DNA of 64,000 nucleotides, from NCBI GenBank assembly GCA_905216055.1, contig CAJMSH010000007.1, positions 62,001-126,000 of the forward strand, in the 5' to 3' direction. A program made the position numbers and the translations under genes. The notes beneath the pieces were generated by a model. The model was not told the DNA's origin, ran no database searches, and worked only from the letters and a program-made list of their open reading frames with translations. Below are positions 25,299-34,840 of the stretch, piece after piece. Source of the stretch: an uncultured bacterium (GTDB lineage Bacteria; Cyanobacteriota; Vampirovibrionia; Gastranaerophilales; Gastranaerophilaceae). Every line of letters begins with the position of its first letter. Within the stretch, counting starts at the first letter, position 1.

Positions 25299-25705
25299 AA
25301 AAGATAACATTAATATTTCTTTTGTGTTTAACCCTTTTTACCGCAACAGCTTGTACGCGGGATAAAGCAGGTATTTTATTTAATACAAAACCGATTACTG
25401 AAAAAAATATATATGACTATTCGACGAATTTTCCTGTCGGCTCCAGAATATATTATGTTATTTTGATGCCTAAAAAAGTTGAATCAAGATATATTTATAT
25501 CCAAGTGGTTAAAAAGGATAATGATTACGGCAGACTTGGATATAAACTTATGCAGACAAGAAATATTCGTTTGAAAGATGAGGAAGTAAATTATTTTACT
25601 GATTATCTCGTGTTGAATGAAAGCGGATATTATTTTATGAAGGTTTATTCAAAAGACAGACCGCAAAAGGTTCTTGCTGCGGCAGAATTTTATGTTGCAA
25701 AATAA
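25295..25705 (+). CDS. Probable small lipoprotein
   Basis: 136 aa. Signal sequence MKKITLIFLLCLTLFTATAC with a lipobox-like ATAC at residues 17-20, then a soluble, Tyr-rich domain of about 115 residues. Not recognised. The start overlaps the TPR stop (ATGA), so it is translationally coupled and may work with the TPR protein in the cell envelope. Confidence 0.65.
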   Translation: MKKITLIFLLCLTLFTATACTRDKAGILFNTKPITEKNIYDYSTNFPVGSRIYYVILMPKKVESRYIYIQVVKKDNDYGRLGYKLMQTRNIRLKDEEVNYFTDYLVLNESGYYFMKVYSKDRPQKVLAAAEFYVAK

Positions 25706-25747
25706 TTCGAGTTATATTATACTTTTTCAAAAATCAGGGGAAGATGA

Positions 25748-26899
25748 ATGGATTTTAAACAATCAATAATAATCAGCTGTATTCTTGTATTAGGAGTTAT
25801 CGGTGCATTTGTCGGATATTCTATGTATCAGGAAAATATTCAAATGCATAAAAATTATATTTCAGCTCAAGATGCTTTTCGAAATGCAAATTTACAAGAA
25901 GCTGAAAAATTGCTTGAAGGTAATCCTCCTCGTGATATTGCAAAGGATTTTTATATTTTAAAATATAATGTTCAGATGAATAAAAATGAATTATATCAGG
26001 CTGAGCAAACTTGTATGAAGCTTTTAAAATTAAATCCGCAAGATGCTTTTAGTAATTATTTATTAAGTCTTGTATATTACAATTTGGGTGATAGAGATAA
26101 TACTGAATTGTATTTGAAAAATGCTGTAAAATATTCTCCTGATAACGTAGATTATAAAATTTCTCTGGCAAATTTTTATGCAAATATCGGGAAAGATGAT
26201 GAAGCGATAAGTTTGTTTTTGGAATTAAAAGATTTAATCCCAGGATATGAAATAGCTTGGGCAACTATAGCTTCAATTTATGAAAATAAAGGTGATTATA
26301 ATAATGCTTTAAAATACAGAAAAGAGGCAGCAGAAAAATTCAGTAACAACTCTTATGATTTGTATATGCTTGCGTCTTTGTATCAAAAAATCGGTAAAAA
26401 AGATTTAGCTGCAGAATATTATGCAAAAACTGCAAAACTTGATATAAATGGTGCAACTGATGCAAAATCTAAGTATTTTGAAATAACAGGAAAACCTTAT
26501 CATTCATCATCTCAATTCAAAAGTGAGAGTATTCCGTTTAAAAATCTAAACGGGTTAATGCTTGTAAATGTTTCAGTTAATGGATTTCCTGCAAAATTTA
26601 TAATTGATACAGGTGCAACATCATCTGTTGTATATGGAAATTTTATAAAAAGCAGACATATTCCTGTAAAAACTAACATCTTTGGAATTTCTCAATCTGC
26701 GAACGGAACAAAAACAGTTACTCCTATTGCGAATTTGAATATAAAATTAGGCAGTTCTGAATTCCGAGATTTGAAAACGTTTATTATGCTGACTGACAAT
26801 AAAGCTTTTGACGGTATAATAGGAAATGATATTTTAGAAAAAACTGATTATTATGTAGATAGACAACGACAAGTAATTACAATAAGAAGTGTGCATTAA
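25748..26899 (+). CDS. Membrane-anchored TPR protein with retropepsin-like aspartic protease domain
   Basis: 383 aa. One N-terminal helix (residues 7-25) anchors it. Residues 35-235 carry about five TPR units. Residues 265-380 form a single-domain retropepsin-like fold: LVNVSVNGFPAKFIIDTGATSSVV with the catalytic DTGA, and FDGIIGNDILEK near the end (the hydrophobic-G-N-D turn). This matches the aspartyl protease group found in bacterial envelopes, which acts as a dimer. It lies 42 bp after the lipoprotein gene and ends at a terminator, closing the operon. Confidence 0.8.
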   Translation: MDFKQSIIISCILVLGVIGAFVGYSMYQENIQMHKNYISAQDAFRNANLQEAEKLLEGNPPRDIAKDFYILKYNVQMNKNELYQAEQTCMKLLKLNPQDAFSNYLLSLVYYNLGDRDNTELYLKNAVKYSPDNVDYKISLANFYANIGKDDEAISLFLELKDLIPGYEIAWATIASIYENKGDYNNALKYRKEAAEKFSNNSYDLYMLASLYQKIGKKDLAAEYYAKTAKLDINGATDAKSKYFEITGKPYHSSSQFKSESIPFKNLNGLMLVNVSVNGFPAKFIIDTGATSSVVYGNFIKSRHIPVKTNIFGISQSANGTKTVTPIANLNIKLGSSEFRDLKTFIMLTDNKAFDGIIGNDILEKTDYYVDRQRQVITIRSVH

Positions 26900-26916
26900 A
26901 TTTTATAATTTTATAA

Positions 26917-26945
26917 AAAATAGTGTCTTATAAAGACACTATTTT
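26917..26945. terminator. Bidirectional intrinsic terminator
   Basis: AAAATAGTGTCT pairs with AGACACTATTTT around a short loop. A and T tracts flank it, so it ends both the TPR operon on + and gyrA on -. Confidence 0.9.
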
Positions 26946-26968
26946 CTATTTATTTTTGATTAATTTTA

Positions 26969-29533
26969 TTATTCTTCTGAGTTGTTGTTTTCTAACAGGC
27001 TTGTTTGCGCAACATTATTTTGAGCATCTTGAGCATCCATAGCTGCTACATCTTTTTTAACCTGTTCATCTTCATCAGGATTTAAGATTTTATTTACTGA
27101 TACAACAGTATCATTTTCAGTTAAGTTTTGAGCTCTTACACCTGTTGCAGGACGTCCCTGACGAGAGATTGAACCTGCATTTAATCTTGTAACAACTCCG
27201 TTTGCAGTTACCATCATAATATCATCAGATTCTTTTACGATAGTCAATGCAACAAGTTTTGATGAAGTTGATTTGAATTTAGTTGCGATAAGACCTATTC
27301 CGCCTCTGTTTTGGCTTCTGAATTCTGATAATTTTGTACGTTTTCCAAAACCGTCTGATGTAACAACAAGCAAATCTGCATCGTAATCACGAGGTACAAT
27401 ATCGCAACCTACGATTTCATCACCTGTACGTAATTTCATTGATGTAACACCTCTTGCACTTCTGCCTAAAGGTCTTAAATCTTCAATCGGGAAGCGGATT
27501 GCCATACCACAAGATGTACCGATGATGATTTCATCTCTTGCAGTTGCAAGTTTTACCCAATCAAGTTCATCATTTTCTTCCAAACCGATTGCGATAATAC
27601 CGTTTCTTCTGATATTTGTAAAGTTATCAAGTTCTATACGTTTGATGTAACCTTTTTTAGTCAACATAATCAAGTTCAAATCATGTGAGAAGTTGCTTAC
27701 AGGTACAACTGCCGTAATTCTTTCGTCTTGATCTATCGGCAGAACATTGATTATCGGTAATCCTTTTGCCTGACGTCCGCCTTCAGGGAAGTCGTAAACA
27801 TTCAAGCTGTAAACTGTTCCTTTAGATGAGAAGAATAATACTTTATCATGCATCATTGCTGTGAAGAAGTGTTGAATATCATCATCTTCTTTTGTTTTAA
27901 TACCTGATTTGCCGCGAGTTGCACGATTTTGTCTTTCAAATGTGTCTAAAGAAATACGTTTCAAATATCCTTGGTGAGTAATAAATACTGCCATCGGAGT
28001 ATTTGGAGTTAAATCTTCGATTGTAACTTCGCCTTGTTCAGGTAAGATTTGAGTTTTTCTGTCATCGCCGTATTTTTCTTTATCTTCTAAAAGTTCACCT
28101 TTGATAATATCAAGGATTTTTTGACGGCTTGCTAAAATTTCTTCGTATTCAGCGATTTTCTTAACCAATTCATCATATTCAGCCTTAACTTTGTCTTGTT
28201 CCAATCCTGTCAATCTTCTTAATTGCATTTCAAGGATTGCGTTTGCCTGATCAACATCAAGACCAAATCTGCTCATCAAACCGTTTCTTGCATCATCGGT
28301 TGTTTTTGAACTTTTGATAAGTTCAATTACTTCATCAATAGAACCTAGTGCAATAATCAAACCTGCTAAAATGTGAGCTCTGATTTTAGCTTTTTTCAAG
28401 AAGAAAATAGTTCTTCTTGTAACGATTTCAACTCTGTGTTCTACAAATTCTGATAATACTTCGTACAAGTTCATCAATCTAGGTTGTTTGCCGCATAAAG
28501 CAAGCATATTAACCCCGAAAGTTGTAGCAAGTTGAGTGTATTTGAATAAATTATTTTTAACAACATCAGGTTTAGCGTCACGTTTAAGTTCAATTACGAT
28601 ACGCATACCTTCTCTGTCAGATTCATCACGAATATCTGAAATCCCTGTGATTCTTTGATCTTTAACAAGTTCTGCGATTTTTTCGATTAAAACAGCTTTG
28701 TTTACCTGATAAGGAATTTCTGTAACTACTATTGCCGTACGACCTTGACGACCGTTACCTCCGGCAATTTCTTCAAAGTTTGCAACGGCTTGCATTTTGA
28801 TAGAGCCACGACCTGTTTCGTAAGCCTGTTTGATATCGTTTAAGCCTATAATGGTTGCTGCTGTCGGGAAATCAGGACCTTTAACGTATTCCATAAGCTC
28901 AGATACGGTAATATTAGGATTGTCAATCAAAGCAATTGTACCGTCAACGATTTCACAAAGGTTATGAGGTGGAATATTTGTAGCCATACCAACTGCGATA
29001 CCTGAACAACCGTTTAATAAAAGCATTGGAAGTCTTACTGGTAATACGGAAGGTTCTTGTAAAGAACCGTCAAAGTTTGGTTCAAATTCAACTGTTTCGC
29101 AATCAATATCAGCAAGCATTGATTGCGTAATTTTATGCATTCTGGCCTCAGTATAACGCATTGCAGCTGCACCGTCACCGTCAACTGAACCGAAGTTACC
29201 ATGACCGTCTACGGTTAAATAACGAGTAGAGAAATCTTGAGCCATACGAACTAATGCTTCATATACGGCAGTATCACCGTGAGGGTGGTATTTACCTAAA
29301 ACTTCACCAACAATACGCGCACATTTCTTAAACGGTTTGTCAGGAGTCATCCCAAGTTCGTTCATCGCATACAAAATACGTCTGTGAACAGGTTTTAGAC
29401 CGTCACGAACATCCGGTAATGCACGACCTACGATTACACTCATTGCATAATCGATATATGAACGTTTCATTTCTTCTCTAATATTTACAGGAACGATTTT
29501 CCCATCCGCGAACATATTTTGCTGATTACTCAT
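26969..29533 (-). CDS. gyrA: DNA gyrase subunit A
   Basis: About 854 aa from the ATG at 29533, which has GGGGAGA just upstream; a longer frame to 29551 adds six unlikely residues. The winged-helix region (RALPDVRDGLKPVHRR), catalytic Tyr in MRYTEAR and the beta-pinwheel C-terminal domain are complete. The GyrA-box position reads QNRATRG instead of proteobacterial QRRGGKG. I recall this pattern from cyanobacterial GyrA, which supports the taxonomic call. The tail is acidic and Asn/Gln-rich. No gyrB next to it. Quinolone-region residues (GDTAVYEA) look wild-type. Confidence 0.93.
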   Translation of the reverse strand: MSNQQNMFADGKIVPVNIREEMKRSYIDYAMSVIVGRALPDVRDGLKPVHRRILYAMNELGMTPDKPFKKCARIVGEVLGKYHPHGDTAVYEALVRMAQDFSTRYLTVDGHGNFGSVDGDGAAAMRYTEARMHKITQSMLADIDCETVEFEPNFDGSLQEPSVLPVRLPMLLLNGCSGIAVGMATNIPPHNLCEIVDGTIALIDNPNITVSELMEYVKGPDFPTAATIIGLNDIKQAYETGRGSIKMQAVANFEEIAGGNGRQGRTAIVVTEIPYQVNKAVLIEKIAELVKDQRITGISDIRDESDREGMRIVIELKRDAKPDVVKNNLFKYTQLATTFGVNMLALCGKQPRLMNLYEVLSEFVEHRVEIVTRRTIFFLKKAKIRAHILAGLIIALGSIDEVIELIKSSKTTDDARNGLMSRFGLDVDQANAILEMQLRRLTGLEQDKVKAEYDELVKKIAEYEEILASRQKILDIIKGELLEDKEKYGDDRKTQILPEQGEVTIEDLTPNTPMAVFITHQGYLKRISLDTFERQNRATRGKSGIKTKEDDDIQHFFTAMMHDKVLFFSSKGTVYSLNVYDFPEGGRQAKGLPIINVLPIDQDERITAVVPVSNFSHDLNLIMLTKKGYIKRIELDNFTNIRRNGIIAIGLEENDELDWVKLATARDEIIIGTSCGMAIRFPIEDLRPLGRSARGVTSMKLRTGDEIVGCDIVPRDYDADLLVVTSDGFGKRTKLSEFRSQNRGGIGLIATKFKSTSSKLVALTIVKESDDIMMVTANGVVTRLNAGSISRQGRPATGVRAQNLTENDTVVSVNKILNPDEDEQVKKDVAAMDAQDAQNNVAQTSLLENNNSEE

Positions 29534-29653
29534 TTTCTCTCCCCAGCTCATTTGATTTTCTGTATTACTTGATAATATTGTAACACAAATATAATCTGTG
29601 TGCGAATTTAAAATTATTCTTTACATAGAGTTACTATTTTGTTCAATTATATA

Positions 29654-30196
29654 TTAATCAACTTTGTATTTTGGAGCTTCTTTGGTTACAAGTTCCATGT
29701 ATTTTTTGTTATTCTTTTCTGCAAATTCTATGGCTTTTTTTCGAGCTTCTTCTTGTCCGCCAAGTTCTGATGAGTAAAATCGTTTTGCATAAGAAAATCG
29801 GTCGAGGCCTTTTGTTTTTGCTGGTTTGTAAATCGCTGTATTGTATTCATAATATTCTTTATTTTCGGGGAAAGTTAAAAATCCGACTATTGCTGCATCA
29901 GGGTATAAAAGAACGGATGCACCCTTTGTTTTTTCTTGAATTTCATGGGCGTATTGAGCTGAGGCATCTGTCGGATTTGTCAAATTCGGGAAATTGGAAA
30001 GTTGAAGTTTCGTGTGCCAATTTCCGATATTTTCATCTTTTAAAAGGTAGTCGTAATTCTTTATTTCGCTGTCGGGGTTTGATAAATTGTAGGTTTGTTT
30101 GTCAAATTTTATTTTGTCAATTTGAGCAAAGGCTGCGCATTGGCATAGAGTTAATATATTTGCTAAAATAAGAATTTTTTTAAATAAATTTTTCAT
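29654..30196 (-). CDS. Hypothetical secreted protein
   Basis: 180 aa. Signal peptide MKNLFKKILILANILTLCQCAAFA, cleaved near residue 24. The mature part is polar with many Lys/Tyr/Glu and no recognised domain. A lipoprotein reading (LCQC or QCAA) is possible but less likely. It stands alone between gyrA and the divergent rhamnose operon, about 100 bp from each. Confidence 0.6.
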   Translation of the reverse strand: MKNLFKKILILANILTLCQCAAFAQIDKIKFDKQTYNLSNPDSEIKNYDYLLKDENIGNWHTKLQLSNFPNLTNPTDASAQYAHEIQEKTKGASVLLYPDAAIVGFLTFPENKEYYEYNTAIYKPAKTKGLDRFSYAKRFYSSELGGQEEARKKAIEFAEKNNKKYMELVTKEAPKYKVD

Positions 30197-30276
30197 AAAT
30201 TATGCAAACCCCTTTCTTGATTTTTGATTGCTAATAAAATTATTTGTTTTTTATTTGTAAAAATCTATTACCCGTT

Positions 30277-30305
30277 TTGTTAATTAGAGGTATTTATTGT
30301 ACAAT
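30277..30305 (+). promoter_or_regulatory. Sigma70-type promoter of the rfbC operon
   Basis: TTGTTA, 17 bp spacer, TACAAT, then an AAGGAGAG ribosome binding site before the ATG at 30329. Confidence 0.65.
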
Positions 30306-30328
30306 TTATTTATAAGGAGAGTAAAATT

Positions 30329-30913
30329 ATGCCGTTTGAATTTGAACCGCAAAAGATTAAAGATGTAATTTTAGTTAAGCCAAAAGTTTTTGGTGATAAT
30401 CGCGGATTTTTTATGGAGAGTTATAAAAAATCTGATTTTTTCGCAAATGGAATAGATGTAGAATTTAATCAGGATAATCATTCAAAATCAACTGCACATG
30501 TATTAAGAGGTTTGCATTATCAAGAAAAGCCTTATGGGCAAGCAAAACTTGTAAGATGCGGACGTGGTAGGATTTATGATGTTGCAGTAGATATCAGACC
30601 TGAATCTGAAACTTTTGGTCAGTATGTAAAAGTTGAATTGTCAGAAGAAAACAAACACATGTTATTTATTCCTGAAGGGTTTGCGCATGGGTTTGTTGTG
30701 TTATCTGATGAAGCGGAACTTTTATACAAAGCAAGCGGGGAATATGCGCCTCAAGCAGACAGAGGGATTTTGTGGTGCGACAAAGATATAAATATTGATT
30801 GGGGTATTGATTTTGAACCTGTTTTGTCTGAAAAAGACAAGAAGCAAAAATCTCTTAAAGAGATTTTTGGTAGTCTTGCAGAGGACAAGATGTCAGGAGG
30901 TCAAGCTCTTTAA
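30329..30913 (+). CDS. rfbC: dTDP-4-dehydrorhamnose 3,5-epimerase
   Basis: 194 aa. It shows the RmlC cupin pattern: FGDNRGFFMESYKK, FNQDNHSKS, VLRGLHYQ (catalytic His), KLVRCGRGRIYDVAVDIR, FIPEGFAHGFVVLSD and the catalytic Tyr region LLYKASGEYAP. It makes dTDP-4-keto-L-rhamnose. The last residues (after SLAEDKM) are not typical and may have been altered by the element remnant that follows: the stop overlaps the next ATG by one base. Confidence 0.92.
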   Translation: MPFEFEPQKIKDVILVKPKVFGDNRGFFMESYKKSDFFANGIDVEFNQDNHSKSTAHVLRGLHYQEKPYGQAKLVRCGRGRIYDVAVDIRPESETFGQYVKVELSEENKHMLFIPEGFAHGFVVLSDEAELLYKASGEYAPQADRGILWCDKDINIDWGIDFEPVLSEKDKKQKSLKEIFGSLAEDKMSGGQAL

Positions 30914-31014
30914 TGTATAGAAAGTTAGAAATCTGGCGTGATAGTATTGAGTTATTAAAAACAAAAAGAATTAATGCGTTAAGAAGAAAGTTGTCGGAGG
31001 GAGATGATGAGTAA
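30913..31014 (+). pseudogene. Shrunken four-helix-bundle (S23/IVP-type) gene remnant
   Basis: A 33-codon frame begins MYRKLEIWRDSIELLK, the hallmark start of four-helix-bundle proteins of the 23S-rRNA intervening-sequence type. It jumps in frame to INALRRKLSEGDDE, which resembles their C-terminal end. The roughly 80 central residues of a normal 115-125 aa protein are missing. It is most simply an internal deletion. A pyrimidine-rich tract (31030-31064) follows. It separates rfbC from rfbB. Confidence 0.6.
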
Positions 31015-31086
31015 TTTTTATGTAAATAGCTTGTCTTCTTGCCTTCTTGACTTCTGTTCTTCTCAATATAAGGAGAAATCAAAATA

Positions 31087-32067
31087 ATGTCAAAAATATT
31101 AGTAACCGGTGGTGCGGGCTTTATCGGAAGTTGTTTTGTTAGATATATGTTAAAAAATCATCCTGATTATAAAATTATAAATCTTGATGCTTTAACGTAT
31201 GCTGGTAATATTGAAAATCTTGATGATGTAAAAGATAACCCTAATTATACATTTGTTCACGGAAATATTTGTGATAAAAAATTAGTTCCTGAATTAGTTG
31301 AACAAGTTGATGCAGTTGTAAATTTTGCAGCTGAATCTCATGTGGATCGTTCAATTACAGGCCCTGAAATTTTTATTGAAACTAATGTAAAGGGGACATT
31401 GAATTTATTGCAGGCTGCTCGTCAATTTAAAACTCAAAGATATTTGCAGGTTTCAACAGATGAGGTTTATGGCACTTTAGGTAAAACCGGTTATTTCACA
31501 GAAACTACACCTCTTGCTCCTAACAGCCCTTATTCAGCGTCAAAGGCGTCTGCTGATATGCTTGTCAGAGCGTACCATGAAACTTATAATATGCCTGTTT
31601 TGACGACAAGATGTTCTAATAACTACGGACCTTATCAGTATCCTGAAAAACTTATTCCTTTCTTTATTTCTCAGCTTTTGAAAGGTGAAAAAGTTCCTGT
31701 ATATGGTGACGGTATGAATGTTCGTGACTGGTTATACGTATATGATCATTGTGCTGCAATCGATACAGTATTGCATAAAGGTAGAGTCGGTGAAGTTTAT
31801 AACATTGGCGGACACAATGAAAAAACTAACATGGAGATTACTCATCTTATCTTAGATGCTATGGGAAAAGATGAATCTTCAATTAAATATGTTGCAGACA
31901 GATTAGGTCATGACAAACGTTATGCAATTTGTAATGATAAAATTCAGTCAGAACTTGGCTGGAAACCGTCATTAACTTTTGAAGAAGGTATTAAAATTAC
32001 AATAGATTGGTATTTGAACAATCAAGATTGGATTAAATCTATTGAAGCTAAAAAAGCTAAAGTTTAA
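31087..32067 (+). CDS. rfbB: dTDP-glucose 4,6-dehydratase
   Basis: 326 aa extended SDR. GGAGFIGS binds NAD; VNFAAESHVDRSI, STDEVYGTLG (catalytic Thr/Asp/Glu) and YSASKAS (Tyr/Lys) are intact, as is RCSNNYGPYQYPEKLIP. It converts dTDP-glucose to dTDP-4-keto-6-deoxyglucose. AAGGAGAAA precedes the ATG. Followed by a glycosyltransferase gene after 2 bp. Confidence 0.95.
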   Translation: MSKILVTGGAGFIGSCFVRYMLKNHPDYKIINLDALTYAGNIENLDDVKDNPNYTFVHGNICDKKLVPELVEQVDAVVNFAAESHVDRSITGPEIFIETNVKGTLNLLQAARQFKTQRYLQVSTDEVYGTLGKTGYFTETTPLAPNSPYSASKASADMLVRAYHETYNMPVLTTRCSNNYGPYQYPEKLIPFFISQLLKGEKVPVYGDGMNVRDWLYVYDHCAAIDTVLHKGRVGEVYNIGGHNEKTNMEITHLILDAMGKDESSIKYVADRLGHDKRYAICNDKIQSELGWKPSLTFEEGIKITIDWYLNNQDWIKSIEAKKAKV

Positions 32068-32069
32068 CA

Positions 32070-32999
32070 ATGAATGAAAAATTAAAAAAATTCTTAAAAA
32101 AATTTATAAAAGTCGAAGCTTATGCAACCGGTAAGGGATATAATATGCTTCGTTATAGCTGTGGTCCTATAAGATATGAGAGGTTACATTTCCCAAAATT
32201 AAAGAAGTTAAATAAATATTATAAGAAAAATCCTAAAGTTTATTTATCAATAGCAAGTATAGCTAAAAATGAAGGCCCATATATAAAAGAATGGATAGAG
32301 TACCATAAGCTAGTCGGAGTTGAACGGTTTTATTTTTATGATAACGAATCAACGGATAATACTCGAGAGGTTTTAGAGCCTTATATAAAGGATGGTACTG
32401 TTGTTTATAATTATATAGAGGGTAGATGTTTACAAAATTTGGCTTACGCAGATGCAATTGTAAAGTATAAAAATCAAACCCGTTGGCTTGCAATAATAGA
32501 TTTGGATGAATATATCGTTCCGACATCTACTGACACTATTCCTCAATTTTTGAAAGCTTATGAAAAATATCCTTCGGTTGGTATAAATTGGGTAGCTTTT
32601 GATAGTAACGGTTATAAAACAAAACCTACAGCTCAAGGTGGATTAATTACTGCAAATTACACAAGATGTAGGAATAGTTTTTATATAAAATCAATAATGG
32701 ATCCTAGAATGGTATTGGGGGTTATGGATCCTCATTACGCAATATATAAAAATGGACAATATGCTGTTAATGAAAATTTTGAAATATTATATGGTTCTGT
32801 TACTAAGAAACATTTGTCAGATAAAATACGTATAAATCATTATTATTCAAAATCAGAAGAAGAATATGTAAAAAAGACTGCAAGAGGTAATGCAGATAGT
32901 GACAAGAAACGTGAATATTTTGAAGAATATGTAAACTTTTCTGAATACACTTATGATTATGCAATTCAGAAATATTTACCGGAATTAAAAAAAGAATGA
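32070..32999 (+). CDS. Glycosyltransferase family 92-like protein
   Basis: 309 aa. The core motif set is YLSIASIAKNEGPYIKEWIEYHKLVG, FYFYDNESTDNT, WLAIIDLDEYIVP (metal-binding DxD equivalent LDEY) and KIRINHYYSKSEEEY (His-Tyr-x3-E), as in GT92/DUF23 proteins. No membrane helix, so probably a cytoplasmic face enzyme. Sitting inside the dTDP-rhamnose operon it probably builds a surface glycan, though its donor sugar cannot be read from the sequence. Confidence 0.82.
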   Translation: MNEKLKKFLKKFIKVEAYATGKGYNMLRYSCGPIRYERLHFPKLKKLNKYYKKNPKVYLSIASIAKNEGPYIKEWIEYHKLVGVERFYFYDNESTDNTREVLEPYIKDGTVVYNYIEGRCLQNLAYADAIVKYKNQTRWLAIIDLDEYIVPTSTDTIPQFLKAYEKYPSVGINWVAFDSNGYKTKPTAQGGLITANYTRCRNSFYIKSIMDPRMVLGVMDPHYAIYKNGQYAVNENFEILYGSVTKKHLSDKIRINHYYSKSEEEYVKKTARGNADSDKKREYFEEYVNFSEYTYDYAIQKYLPELKKE

Positions 33000-33021
33000 A
33001 TATAAAAGAGGATAATTAAAT

Positions 33022-33843
33022 ATGACAAAAATACTTGTAACAGGTGCAAACGGAATGTTAGGTCAGGATTTGTGCCCAATATTGGAAGACAATGGATTTG
33101 AAGTTGTTGAAACTGATATCAATACTTTAGATATTACAAATTCAGAAATGGTATCAAAAGTTTTAGGCGAAAATAAACCTGATATTGTTATTCATTGTGC
33201 TGCATACACAAATGTTGATAAGGCGGAAGAAGATTTGAAAACTGCTGAATTGATAAATGTTACCGGAACCGAAAATATAGCAGAGGCCTGCGGAAAACTT
33301 GGTATTACTCTTGTATATATTTCAACGGATTATGTATTTGATGGTACAAAAAATGAACCTTACAAACCTGATGACAGACCAAACCCGATAAATAATTATG
33401 GAATGACAAAATATGAAGGAGAAGAAGCTGTCAGAAGTCTTTGTGAAAAATACTATATAGCTCGAACTTCTTGGCTTTATGGTCACCATGGAAAGAATTT
33501 TGTTGAAACAATGATAAGTCTTGCAGACAGACAAGAAGTTAATGTCGTTGATGATCAGATGGGTTGTCCTACTTGGACTGTTGAATTGGCAAACGGTATT
33601 GTAAAAATTCTTTCAAAACCTTATGGAACTTATCACATTTGCGGTTCAGGTGCAACTACTTGGTATGGCTTTGCAAAAGAAATTTTTGCACAAGCAGGAT
33701 TAGAGGTTAATTTGAAACCTTGCACGACTGATAAATTTCCTCGCCCTGCAAAACGTCCTACATATAGCGTTATGGATAATGATAAAATTTGCAGAAACTG
33801 GCAAGCTGCGCTGAAAGATTATATTGAATTGCGAAATGTATAA
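33022..33843 (+). CDS. rfbD: dTDP-4-dehydrorhamnose reductase
   Basis: 273 aa. GANGMLGQDL (NAD(P)H loop), HCAAYTNVDKAEED, STDYVFDG, YGMTKYEGE (YxxxK) and the C-terminal sugar-binding region GSGATTWYGFAKEIF. It completes dTDP-L-rhamnose. A short ribosome binding site (AGAGGAT) precedes the ATG 22 bp after the GT92 gene. Confidence 0.94.
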   Translation: MTKILVTGANGMLGQDLCPILEDNGFEVVETDINTLDITNSEMVSKVLGENKPDIVIHCAAYTNVDKAEEDLKTAELINVTGTENIAEACGKLGITLVYISTDYVFDGTKNEPYKPDDRPNPINNYGMTKYEGEEAVRSLCEKYYIARTSWLYGHHGKNFVETMISLADRQEVNVVDDQMGCPTWTVELANGIVKILSKPYGTYHICGSGATTWYGFAKEIFAQAGLEVNLKPCTTDKFPRPAKRPTYSVMDNDKICRNWQAALKDYIELRNV

Positions 33844-33852
33844 TTTTTTTAA

Positions 33853-33880
33853 ATAGCCTCCCTTTAACAAGGGAGGCTAT
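33853..33880 (+). terminator. Hairpin between rfbD and rfbA
   Basis: A perfect 12-bp stem (ATAGCCTCCCTT and AAGGGAGGCTAT) with loop TAAC. The T tract after it is weak, so it may be a partial terminator or mRNA-stabilising structure. Confidence 0.55.
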
Positions 33881-33905
33881 GTTATAATTTATAAAATTTT
33901 AAATA

Positions 33906-33934
33906 TTGAAAATCTTTTGAATTTCAAGTAAAAT
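33906..33934 (+). promoter_or_regulatory. Sigma70-type promoter of rfbA
   Basis: TTGAAA, 17 bp spacer, TAAAAT, followed by CGAGGTG ahead of the ATG at 33955. Confidence 0.7.
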
Positions 33935-33954
33935 ACTAAAAAACGAGGTGTTTA

Positions 33955-34833
33955 ATGAAAGGTATAGTATTAGCAGGCGGTGCAGGCACAAGATTATTCC
34001 CAAGTACAATTGCTGTATCAAAACAGCTTTTGCCGATTTATGACAAACCGATGATTTATCATCCGATTTCTGTTTTGATGCTTGCGGGGATTAAAGATAT
34101 TTTGATTATTTCAACCCCTGTTGATTTACCTAATTTTAAAAGACTTTTAGGTGATGGAAGCCAATTTGGAGTTAGATTTTCTTATAAAGAACAGCCATCC
34201 CCTGATGGACTTGCTCAAGCTTTTATTCTGGGTGATGAATTTATCGGGAATGATTGTGTCGCATTAATTTTGGGTGATAACATTTTTTATGGTGATGGAT
34301 TTTCAGGAAAATTAAAACGTGTTGTATCAGATATTACAAATAATGGTGGTGCAACGGTGTTTGGGTATCCCGTAAAAGATCCGCAAAGGTTTGGTGTTGT
34401 TGAATTTGATAAGGATGGTAAGGTAATTTCTTTAGAAGAAAAACCACAAAATCCAAAATCTAATTACGCTGTAACAGGGCTTTATTTTTACGATAATAAA
34501 GTTGTTGAGTATGCAAAGAATTTATCGCCTTCTGCTCGTGGAGAATTAGAAATTACTGATTTGAATAATATTTATTTGAAGCAAAATCAATTAAATGTGG
34601 AACTTTTTGGCCGTGGTTTTGCTTGGCTTGATACAGGAACTCATCAATCACTTTTGCAGGCAAGCCAGTTTGTGAGAACTGTTGAAGAAAATCAGGGTAT
34701 AAAAATTGCTTGTCTTGAAGAAGTTGCATATCGTATGGGATTTGTTACAAAAGATGATTTGATGAAGAATTTAGTTAAGTTCAAAAATAATGAATATTTT
34801 GATTATATAAAAAATATCTTATTAAAGGATTAA
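33955..34833 (+). CDS. rfbA: Glucose-1-phosphate thymidylyltransferase
   Basis: 292 aa, full length. GGAGTRLFPSTIAVSKQLLP is the nucleotide and sugar-phosphate signature. ILGDNIFYGD, EEKPQNPKSNYAVTGLYFYD and GRGFAWLDTGTH follow. It makes dTDP-glucose, the first step of rhamnose synthesis, but is separated from rfbCBD by a hairpin and has its own promoter. Confidence 0.95.
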   Translation: MKGIVLAGGAGTRLFPSTIAVSKQLLPIYDKPMIYHPISVLMLAGIKDILIISTPVDLPNFKRLLGDGSQFGVRFSYKEQPSPDGLAQAFILGDEFIGNDCVALILGDNIFYGDGFSGKLKRVVSDITNNGGATVFGYPVKDPQRFGVVEFDKDGKVISLEEKPQNPKSNYAVTGLYFYDNKVVEYAKNLSPSARGELEITDLNNIYLKQNQLNVELFGRGFAWLDTGTHQSLLQASQFVRTVEENQGIKIACLEEVAYRMGFVTKDDLMKNLVKFKNNEYFDYIKNILLKD

Positions 34834-34840
34834 GCTATTT

